Origin: Tildeniella torsiva UHER 1998/13D
GTDB lineage: Bacteria > Cyanobacteriota > Cyanobacteriia > Phormidesmidales > Phormidesmidaceae
Assembly (NCBI GenBank): GCA_019358835.1
Contig: JAHHIH010000003.1
Span: 248,001-312,000 of the forward strand
Length of the DNA: 64,000 nt
Direction of reading: 5' to 3'
Part shown: positions 39,367 to 45,851 of the stretch, in pieces
How the letters are laid out: each line of letters starts with the position of its first letter
How positions within the stretch are numbered: position 1 is the stretch's first letter
Notes under the pieces: generated by a model
The model's input: only the letters and a program-made list of their open reading frames with translations
What the model was told of the DNA's origin: nothing
Database searches by the model: none
Position numbers and translations under genes: made by a program

Positions 39367-41898
39367 ATGCGCGCAGTGCTAATGGCCGGTGGTTCAGGAA
39401 CCCGTTTGCGGCCTCTAACCTGTGACTTGCCCAAGCCCATGGTGCCAATTCTCAACCGTCCTATTGCTGAACACATTGTCAACCTCCTCAAGCGCAACGG
39501 CATTACTGAGGTGATCGCCACCCTCTTTTATTTGCCCGACGTGATGCGCAACTACTTTAGCGATGGCCGCGATTTTGGCGTGCAGATGACCTACGCCGTC
39601 GAAGAAGACCAACCCCTGGGCACGGCGGGCTGCGTCAAGAATATTGCCGACCTGCTCACCGAAACGTTTTTAGTCATTAGCGGCGACAGCGTCACCAACT
39701 TTGATCTCAAGGCAGCCATTGAATTTCACAAACAAAAAGGCGCTAAGGCCACCCTGGTGCTGACGCGGGTACCCAACCCCATCGAGTTTGGCGTGGTGAT
39801 CACCGACGAAGCGGGGCGCATCAAGCGGTTCTTAGAGAAGCCCTCCACCAGCGAAATTTTTTCGGATACGGTGAATACCGGCACCTACATTCTTGAACCC
39901 GAGGTGCTCGACTACCTGCCCGACAACGAAGAGTCCGACTTCTCTAAGGATCTGTTTCCCCTGCTGCTGGATAAAGGGGAACCGATGTACGGCTACGTGG
40001 CCGACGGCTACTGGTGCGATGTCGGCCACCTGGAGGCCTACCGCGAGGCCCAGTACGATGCCCTGCACCGCAAAGTGGTGGTCGATTATGCATACCCTGA
40101 GACAGCGCCCGGCGTGTGGATCGGTGACAATACCCAGATAGATTCAACGGTTCAGATTCAACCGCCGGTCATGATTGGCAACAACTGCCGCATCGGTGCC
40201 CGCACGGTGCTCGAACCAGGCACCGTGATTGGGGACAACGTCACCATTGGCTGCGATGCCGACCTCAAGCGACCGATCGTTTGGAATGGGGCGATCGTGG
40301 GCGATGAGGTGCACCTGCGGGCCTGCACCATTGCCCGGGGAGCACGGGTTGACCGCCGCTCCCACGTGCTGGAGGGGGCGGTAATTGGGCCGTTGTCTTC
40401 GGTGGGCGAAGAGGCGCAAATCAGCCCTGGCGTGCGAGTCTGGCCGAGCAAGCAAATCGAGTCAGGTGCAACGTTGAACATCAACCTTATTTGGGGCAAC
40501 ACGGCGCAGCGCAATCTGTTTGGCCAGCGGGGGGTGGCTGGGCTGGCCAATATCGACATTACCCCCGAGTTTGCCGTCAAGCTGGGGGCGGCCTACGGAT
40601 CTACCCTCAAGCCCGGCTCCCACGTCACGGTCTCGCGCGATCAGCGCAGCATCTCGCGTATGGTGTCGCGATCGCTGATCGCGGGCCTGATGTCGGTGGG
40701 CATCAACATCCAAAACCTGGAGGCGACGGCGATTCCGGTGGCTCGCAGCGTGCTGGCCGAAATGGGTGTGGCCGGGGGCATTCACGTGCGGCTACACCCC
40801 GATCGCCCCGACTACGTGCTGATCGAATTCTTCGACGAGAACGGCATCGATCTCTCCAAGGGCAAAGAGAAGAAGATTGAGGGCGCCTACTTTAAAGAAG
40901 ATTTGCGGCGATCGCCCGTTCACGAAATCGGCACCGTCACCAACCCCACCGACGTGGTCTCCACCTACACCACCGCCTTTGAGAAGCACCTCAACATCGA
41001 GGCCGTCACCAACAGCCAGGCCAAGGTGGTAATCGACTACCTCTACGCTGTAGCCGGGGCGGTGCTGCCCCAGATTCTCGGCAAGTTTGACTGCGACGCG
41101 GTGGTGCTCAACGCCAGCCTGCGCCAGGTGGCTCTCTCCAACGACGAGCGCGAGGTAATGCTGGGCCAGCTGGGTCAGGTGGTGCAGGCGCTGCGGGCCA
41201 CCTTTGGAGCCCAGGTGTCGGCCAACGGCGAACAGCTGATTCTCGTCGATGAGGTGGGCACCCGCATTCGCGGCGAAGTGCTGACCTCGCTGATGGCCCA
41301 CATGATGCTGACCACCAACCCTCGCGGCACCATTGTGGTGCCGGTGCACACGTCGGGGGCGATCGAGCACATCGCCCGCCGCCACGACGGTCGAGTGATT
41401 CGCACCAAGGCCAACCCCACCGCCCTGATGGAAGCCTGCCAGAGCAACCCCAACGTGGTGCTAGGCGGCAGCGGCGAAATGGGCTTTATCTTCCCCGAGC
41501 TGCACCCCGGCTTTGACGCCATGTTCTGTATTGCTAAACTGATTGAGATTTTGAGCCTGCAGCAGCGATCGCTCGGCCAGATCTGGTCAGACCTGCCCCG
41601 CATGGCCTACCGCATGCAAACCCTGCGCTGCCCCTGGACGGTAAAAGGTGCCCTAATGCGCTATTTGGTAGAAGATAATCCGCCCGAGCGTCTAGAGCTG
41701 ATCGACGGCGTTAAAATCTTAGGTGACAACCCCGACGATTGGGTGCTGGTGCTGCCCGACGCGGGCGAGCCCCTGGTACACATCTACGGCAACAGCCAGA
41801 GCCGCGAGTGGCTCGACTGCACCCTAGCCAAGTACCAGCAGCACGTCCAAACCTTCATTGAGAAAGAACAGGGGATCAAGGAGCCCATGCCGCTATGA
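39367..41898 (+). CDS. Sugar-1-phosphate nucleotidyltransferase fused to a phosphomannomutase-like domain
   Basis: This 843-residue protein has a nucleotidyltransferase domain at 1-235 (MRAVLMAGGSGTRLRPLTCD, KPMVPILNRP, FLVISGDSVTNFD, DGYWCDVGHLE), a hexapeptide-repeat helix at about 250-370, and a phosphohexomutase-like region at about 380-840. It is usually called mannose-1-phosphate guanylyltransferase in cyanobacteria, feeding GDP-mannose to polysaccharides. The mutase region lacks the catalytic TASHNP (the site reads GGIHVRLHPDRPDYVL) and the DGDxDR metal loop (KFDCDAVVLNASLRQ), so it may be regulatory. It overlaps ssb by four bases. Confidence 0.92.
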   Translation: MRAVLMAGGSGTRLRPLTCDLPKPMVPILNRPIAEHIVNLLKRNGITEVIATLFYLPDVMRNYFSDGRDFGVQMTYAVEEDQPLGTAGCVKNIADLLTETFLVISGDSVTNFDLKAAIEFHKQKGAKATLVLTRVPNPIEFGVVITDEAGRIKRFLEKPSTSEIFSDTVNTGTYILEPEVLDYLPDNEESDFSKDLFPLLLDKGEPMYGYVADGYWCDVGHLEAYREAQYDALHRKVVVDYAYPETAPGVWIGDNTQIDSTVQIQPPVMIGNNCRIGARTVLEPGTVIGDNVTIGCDADLKRPIVWNGAIVGDEVHLRACTIARGARVDRRSHVLEGAVIGPLSSVGEEAQISPGVRVWPSKQIESGATLNINLIWGNTAQRNLFGQRGVAGLANIDITPEFAVKLGAAYGSTLKPGSHVTVSRDQRSISRMVSRSLIAGLMSVGINIQNLEATAIPVARSVLAEMGVAGGIHVRLHPDRPDYVLIEFFDENGIDLSKGKEKKIEGAYFKEDLRRSPVHEIGTVTNPTDVVSTYTTAFEKHLNIEAVTNSQAKVVIDYLYAVAGAVLPQILGKFDCDAVVLNASLRQVALSNDEREVMLGQLGQVVQALRATFGAQVSANGEQLILVDEVGTRIRGEVLTSLMAHMMLTTNPRGTIVVPVHTSGAIEHIARRHDGRVIRTKANPTALMEACQSNPNVVLGGSGEMGFIFPELHPGFDAMFCIAKLIEILSLQQRSLGQIWSDLPRMAYRMQTLRCPWTVKGALMRYLVEDNPPERLELIDGVKILGDNPDDWVLVLPDAGEPLVHIYGNSQSREWLDCTLAKYQQHVQTFIEKEQGIKEPMPL

Positions 41899-42362
41899 AC
41901 AATTGCCTGCTAATGGCCGAGATCGTGCAGTCGCCCCAGCTGCGCTACACCTCCGACAATCAAACTCCCGTGGCCGAGTTTGTGGTGCAGTTTCCAGGGT
42001 TAAAAGAGGGCGACCCCTCCTCGCAGATGAAGGTCGTCGGCTGGGGCAACCTGGCCCAAGACATTCAGTCCCAGTACCAGGCGGGCCAGCGGGTGCTGCT
42101 GGAGGGTCGTCTGGCGATGAACGTGGTCGATAGCCCCCAGGGCTACAAAGAAAAGCAGGTCGAAATGACCGTGCAGCGCATCTATGCGGTGGGCGATCTC
42201 AACACCATACCCATGGCTCCCCCAGCAGCTGTCGCGGTGCCCGTGGCCACGCCCAGCCCGGCAGCCTCTCGCCCAGCAGCCTCCCGTCCGGCAGCCCCAG
42301 CGGCCCCGGCCACCCCAACACCGTCTACCCCCGCCCCCAGCTACGACGACATTCCTTTTTGA
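41895..42362 (+). CDS. ssb: Single-stranded DNA-binding protein (Ycf41-like)
   Basis: This 155-residue protein has an N-terminal OB fold (NCLLMAEIVQSPQLRYTSDN, FVVQFPG, KVVGWGNLAQDI, GQRVLLEGRLAMNV), an Ala/Pro-rich linker at about 108-148 and the acidic protein-interaction tip DDIPF. It binds single-stranded DNA. The OB domain resembles the plastid Ycf41 type rather than Escherichia coli SSB. It is translationally coupled (ATGA) to the nucleotidyltransferase gene and is followed by a strong terminator. Confidence 0.93.
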   Translation: MNNCLLMAEIVQSPQLRYTSDNQTPVAEFVVQFPGLKEGDPSSQMKVVGWGNLAQDIQSQYQAGQRVLLEGRLAMNVVDSPQGYKEKQVEMTVQRIYAVGDLNTIPMAPPAAVAVPVATPSPAASRPAASRPAAPAAPATPTPSTPAPSYDDIPF

Positions 42363-42442
42363 ACTGCATAAAAGGGAAAGTGTAAAGCTGGCGAGTAAAA
42401 ACAAAAAGCCAAAGCATTGATATACCTTCAATTGAGGCTTTG

Positions 42443-42481
42443 AAAAAGCGTCTACAGATTCTAAAGCTGTAGACGCTTTTT
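42443..42481 (+). terminator. Rho-independent terminator after ssb
   Basis: A perfect 15-bp stem (AAAAAGCGTCTACAG at 42443-42457 with 42467-42481) and a 9-nt loop end in a run of five T. The A-tract/stem/T-tract layout is canonical. Confidence 0.92.
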
Positions 42482-42499
42482 CGGTAAGGATCTCGTGTA

Positions 42500-42607
42500 A
42501 TACTAAATCCGACTCGCAAAAATCCCGATTTGAAACTGCTGTCTGGTAGGGAGCATTGCACTGCAATGCCCCTGCGAATCGGGGGTGTTATAGACAGGAT
42601 TTGGTAT
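42500..42607. repeat. MITE-like element, copy 1
   Basis: This 108-bp stretch is bounded by ATACTAAATCC (42500-42510) and its near-complement GGATTTGGTAT (42597-42607). It contains GCATTGCACTGCAATGC and GCGAATCGGGGGTG. A second copy with the same ends and internal blocks is at 58038-58143. There is no coding capacity; it looks like a non-autonomous mobile or dispersed palindromic element. Confidence 0.78.
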
Positions 42608-42677
42608 AACTTTTCTGCAAAATTTGACGTCTAAAGCCGCCGCGAGCGAAGATTTGACGAGGAAATTCATCACAATT

Positions 42678-42724
42678 AGATGGTTGGCAATTGCTCAACT
42701 TAGTTGGGCAATTGCCAACCATCT
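42678..42724 (-). terminator. Long hairpin directly after the chlorite-dismutase-family gene
   Basis: AGATGGTTGGCAATTGC at 42678-42694 pairs perfectly with 42708-42724, and the inner bases extend the stem to a tiny loop. It abuts the TAA stop of the minus-strand gene. There is no T-run on that strand, so termination is plausible but the hairpin may instead protect the 3' end. Confidence 0.6.
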
Positions 42725-43288
42725 TTACAAACCTCGTCCTGACGCTTTGTGGAGCCACACTTCGACTTCACGTTCTACGTAGTCCCATTCTTTGGTGTCG
42801 CGCATGCGTCGCAGCAGTTCATCAAAGGCTTGGGTATGCTCGGGCGCAAACTCAAACCAGGTAAGAAAGTCGAAGGGTTCGCCCAAATCACGGCAATGGT
42901 GCAGCTGCCGTGCCACCTCGGGCAAATACTCTAGGCCAACAGCGGTATGGTGCGACTCTTCTTCAAAAATGGCTCGCCGTTCGTCTTGGGCCAAAGCCCA
43001 CCACTGGGCTGTTTTTTTGATCGGAATCAGTACCGCCGTCAGGGCCTCTGAGCGATTGAGGGTAGGCTGTACCGCTCGCAGAGTGTCGAGTTCTTGACGC
43101 TTGGCGTAGCGCACATTGCTGACCACACTTTGGAGCACCCAAGCGCTATTGGCAGGGAGAAATTCGACGGCACTATTGACGATCTCGAGTCGCTCAGCGG
43201 GTTCTAGGCTGGCTCCGATAACGGATCGTATTTCAGTGACGCGCCACGGCCCCTGACTACCGCCAACAAAAGCATATCGGTTACTCAT
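42725..43288 (-). CDS. Short (clade II type) chlorite-dismutase-family heme protein
   Basis: This 187-residue single-domain dimeric alpha/beta-barrel protein is the size of the dimeric cyanobacterial chlorite dismutase. FEEESHHTAVGLEYLP holds the expected proximal heme ligand (His114), and the distal catalytic Arg is present as Arg127 in EVARQLHHCRDLGE; the block PFDFLTWFEFAPEHTQAFDE is family-typical. It could convert chlorite to chloride and oxygen, or handle another oxidant such as peroxide. It ends at a long hairpin and has no obvious operon partners. Confidence 0.87.
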   Translation of the reverse strand: MSNRYAFVGGSQGPWRVTEIRSVIGASLEPAERLEIVNSAVEFLPANSAWVLQSVVSNVRYAKRQELDTLRAVQPTLNRSEALTAVLIPIKKTAQWWALAQDERRAIFEEESHHTAVGLEYLPEVARQLHHCRDLGEPFDFLTWFEFAPEHTQAFDELLRRMRDTKEWDYVEREVEVWLHKASGRGL

Positions 43289-43334
43289 GGCATGCTCTGA
43301 CTAGAGTGGAGAAAACCTTTCGGATGATTTTAGC

Positions 43335-43376
43335 CTTTTTGATTGAGGGGTGCGATCGCACCCCTCAATCAAAAAG
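43335..43376. repeat. 42-bp perfect palindrome centred on HIP1
   Basis: The stretch from 43335 to 43376 equals its own reverse complement, centred on TGCGATCGCA, with flanking GATTGAGGGG / CCCCTCAATC and T5/A5 ends. The T-tract is on the 5' side and the A-tract on the 3' side of both strands, opposite to an intrinsic terminator. It lies between the precursor-peptide gene and the chlorite-dismutase-family gene. Confidence 0.9.
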
Positions 43377-43458
43377 CCCCCACCTTAGGCAGCAGGGGCG
43401 CATCTATTTTTTGGTGTGCTCAACCCACTATGGGTCGAGGTTTGGCATCATTTGACGA

Positions 43459-43629
43459 TTAATCTTTCTCTAGGTTTTCTCGGCGAATTTCATCGAGACG
43501 AGACGCATCTTTGTCGAGGTTTTCGCGCCGCAGTTGGTCAAAGTCTACACCGCCAGACACCTCTTTTAGCTGGTCATCAGACAGAGACTCATCTTCAACC
43601 GCTACAGTTTTTGCAGTATCTTCAATCAT
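43459..43629 (-). CDS. Double-glycine-leader precursor peptide with a two-unit repeated core
   Basis: This 56-residue peptide has the leader motif SLSDDQLKEVSGG (residues 15-27), the classic LSxxxLxxVxGG signal cut by C39 peptidases after Gly27. The predicted 29-residue mature part is highly charged, with no Cys, and consists largely of DQLRRENLDKD (31-41) and DEIRRENLEKD (46-56). ATG 43629 is chosen over an upstream in-frame ATG at 43755 because AGGAG lies eight bases before it. The divergent operon encodes a C39 ABC exporter, the likely processing machine. I know no named family for the core. Confidence 0.85.
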   Translation of the reverse strand: MIEDTAKTVAVEDESLSDDQLKEVSGGVDFDQLRRENLDKDASRLDEIRRENLEKD

Positions 43630-44090
43630 GGAAAATTCTCCTAGGTCAGGTTGCAATTTTGGTTGCACATTTATCTTATGTAAAGTTCCTGGCAATTGCC
43701 TGCCAGAAAAAATCGGCAATTGGCCAGTTCTAACCTTAGAAATTGCTGAGAACAAAGTAGTAGTCCTCTCGTTAGCAACAGCATCGCAAGAAACATGGTA
43801 GCCCTATGTGCATCGTAAAAATCTTTAGAGTAGGGGGCTCGCCTGCACGAGCAGCTTATTTGCCCTATCTACATGGATAAACTCGGGGTGCAGTGGATAG
43901 ATCCATGGCGTTCTGTAGATTGCGGTTTTGGCAGTCTTTAAACAGGAATTTCTAAGGTTTGAATTATTCACCTCAAAAGGTGTTCTTAACGACAAATTTT
44001 TGACATTGATCCAATGCTTTGCTAGAAAAAATCTTTTCTTTTTGCAAAGTCCTCTCTGATTTATTCAAGTCCTTTTAGGATGAGGATGTT
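43630..44090. promoter_or_regulatory. Divergent control region between precursor peptide and export operon
   Basis: This 461-bp gene-free region must contain both divergent promoters. The dyad CTGGCA-N6-TGCCAG lies at 43689-43706, about 60 bases before the peptide start, with a related GGCAATTGG at 43716-43724. On the peptide side a TAAGAT-like -10 element lies near 43673-43678. A 24-codon frame at 43806 (MCIVKIF...) was not accepted as a gene. The regulator is unknown. Confidence 0.5.
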
Positions 44091-45140
44091 GTGTCGGTTG
44101 GGGCTATGACAGACCGGTTGCTAAGCCTATTAAGTAACACCGATATCGACTGGATGATGGCCTGCGGCGATCGCCACACCCTGGCCACAGGCCAAAGTTG
44201 GCTGCATCCCTACGTGGTTCCTGAGTGGGTGTCGATCATTGTTGAGGGAGGACTGGGCGAAAGTGTTGCCGCCGCCCAAGGTGCTGTGGATGAGGCCGTG
44301 CTGATTGATAAACTCAGCCAGGGCGACATGGTGGGTTTTAGCCCGCTTCTCGACGCGCCCAACCTGACGACGGTAACCGCGCTGACGTCAACGCTGGTGC
44401 TGTCGCTGCCCATGACCCAGTTGCGGGCCAAGCTGAGCGAAGATGTGGCCTTTGCCGCCCATTTTTACCATGCGATCGCCCTTCAGCTCGCAGACCGTCT
44501 GCGTCGCTTGTTTGAGCAGCCAAACCGCCTGCGATTTTGGGCATCCGGCAATGACGTGCTGACGGTGTTTGGCGAACTGCGCGACAGCGATATTGACTGG
44601 CTCACGGCCTTTGGTGCGATCGAAACCATCCCCCCTGATCGAGTGCTCTTGCCGGTGGCCCGTCCGGTGGAGTCGCTCTACATTTTGATTGAGGGCCAGA
44701 TGGCGATGTCGGACTCCCAAGGTGCTTTTAACCCGCTGGCGCTGTGCTTTTTGGGGTTAGAGGCCAGCACCCGCGACCAGTCTGTCTTTGCCACCCTCAC
44801 CCAGGGCAGCATGCCAGGGATTATTTCGTTTTTAGACTTTCGGCCGCTGCCGATGACGGTGCGAGCCACCACCGCAGCTCTCGTCTTTGCTGTGCCCCGC
44901 CACACCCTGACCACCAAGCTCCAGGTCGATGACAGCTTTGCCTCTCGCTTTTACCGCGTGATTGCCAGGCAGATGATGGAGCAGTTGCAGTCGGTCAGTA
45001 TGCGCCTGGTCGAGCCTAGGGCAATCGGCCCCGCAATGGATGACGAAGAGCTGGATATAGACGACCTGCACCAGGTCTCAGAAGGGGCCAAAAAATTTGG
45101 CTGGATGCTAGCCCAACTGGGGGTAAACCACCGTGGCTGA
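44091..45140 (+). CDS. Protein with two cyclic-nucleotide-binding-like domains, first gene of the export operon
   Basis: This 349-residue protein has two successive cNMP-binding-type beta-barrel halves. In the first: VSIIVEGGLGESVAAA, LSQGDMVGFSPLL, TLVLSLPMTQLRAKL. In the second: ESLYILIEGQMAMSD, LTQGSMPGIISFLD, ALVFAVPRHTLTTKL. Each ends with a helix FAxxFYxxIAxQ. The Arg-bearing phosphate cassette of true cNMP receptors is not obvious, so ligand binding is doubtful. There is no DNA-binding domain. It starts with GTG and overlaps the adaptor gene by eight bases. Such proteins accompany NHLM-type exporters. Confidence 0.85.
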   Translation: MSVGAMTDRLLSLLSNTDIDWMMACGDRHTLATGQSWLHPYVVPEWVSIIVEGGLGESVAAAQGAVDEAVLIDKLSQGDMVGFSPLLDAPNLTTVTALTSTLVLSLPMTQLRAKLSEDVAFAAHFYHAIALQLADRLRRLFEQPNRLRFWASGNDVLTVFGELRDSDIDWLTAFGAIETIPPDRVLLPVARPVESLYILIEGQMAMSDSQGAFNPLALCFLGLEASTRDQSVFATLTQGSMPGIISFLDFRPLPMTVRATTAALVFAVPRHTLTTKLQVDDSFASRFYRVIARQMMEQLQSVSMRLVEPRAIGPAMDDEELDIDDLHQVSEGAKKFGWMLAQLGVNHRG

Positions 45141-45690
45141 ACGCGAAAGCCTGTTTCGGCAAGAATCCCTAGAGCGGCTGTCGTCCCCCGAGCGGCTGGA
45201 CGAACTGATGAAGCTGGTGACGCTCAAGACCTGGCTACCCCTCGGCACCCTCGGCCTGCTGCTAGGTCTGGGCCTGCTGTGGAGCATCGTTGGACGGATA
45301 CCCGTCACCACCCACGGCAAAGGGCTGCTGGTGCAATCCGACGATTCGCCGCAGCTAGTGGCTCTACTGATCTTTGACAACCAGTACCGGGGGCAGCTGC
45401 GCCCTGGTATGCCCGTGGTGCTGATGCCTGAGACCCTGGTGGTCTATAACGAGCCGGGGGTGGCTGCCGAGGTGGTAGAGGTGGTGGAACCCAGTGCCCT
45501 TACCCTCAGCCAGGCCCGCAATGGCGAAGACCCCTACGCAGGCGGGTTTGAGGTGGTGGCCCACCTAGCCCCCATGGTGCAAGCGATGCCGCCCAACACC
45601 ATCGTGCCAGGGGTGGCAGTGGAGGGGCGCATCACCCTGGCCCAAAAGCCGCCGATCGTTTTTGTGCTGCCGTTTTTAGAGAGGTTTTGA
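45133..45690 (+). CDS. Short HlyD-like (NHLM-type) secretion adaptor
   Basis: This 185-residue protein has the cytoplasmic opening LFRQESLERLSSPERLDELM that is characteristic of NHLM secretion adaptors, one membrane helix (about 36-55, LPLGTLGLLLGLGLLWSIVG), then GKGLLVQSDDSPQLVALLIF and GQLRPGMPVVLMPETL. Typical adaptors of this type carry a lipoyl/coiled-coil hairpin after the GxGxLI strand; here that part is missing and the sequence passes straight to the beta-barrel block. It probably links the ABC transporter to the periplasm. It overlaps the upstream gene by eight bases. Confidence 0.83.
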   Translation: MAERESLFRQESLERLSSPERLDELMKLVTLKTWLPLGTLGLLLGLGLLWSIVGRIPVTTHGKGLLVQSDDSPQLVALLIFDNQYRGQLRPGMPVVLMPETLVVYNEPGVAAEVVEVVEPSALTLSQARNGEDPYAGGFEVVAHLAPMVQAMPPNTIVPGVAVEGRITLAQKPPIVFVLPFLERF

Positions 45691-45737
45691 AATGGGGAGT
45701 TGTAAAGGGAAAGAGGTGGAATGGGAACGGGGTGAAG

Positions 45738-45811
45738 GGTTTGAAGGTTGACAGGTTTGAAGGTTTTAAAGGTGTGACTTAGGAACTTTCAACTTTCCAA
45801 CCTTCAAACCT
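45738..45811. repeat. Intergenic repeat hairpin between adaptor and ABC transporter genes
   Basis: Two direct copies of GGTTTGAAGGTT (45739-45750 and 45754-45765) can each pair with AACCTTCAAACC (45799-45810). The spacer thus forms alternative hairpins within the operon. Confidence 0.75.
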
Positions 45812-45851
45812 TTTCGACCCAACCTGACGTTCATAATCAGCTCTGCTCACA

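Noticed and set aside
43335-43376. Palindrome as an intrinsic terminator of the precursor gene
   Set aside because: The T-tract is on the 5' side and the A-tract on the 3' side of the stem for both strands, the reverse of a terminator.
43806-43880. 24-codon frame MCIVKIFRVGG... upstream of the export operon as a second precursor peptide
   Set aside because: It contains a GG pair but no LSxxxL leader pattern, no ribosome-binding site and no similarity to the accepted precursor.
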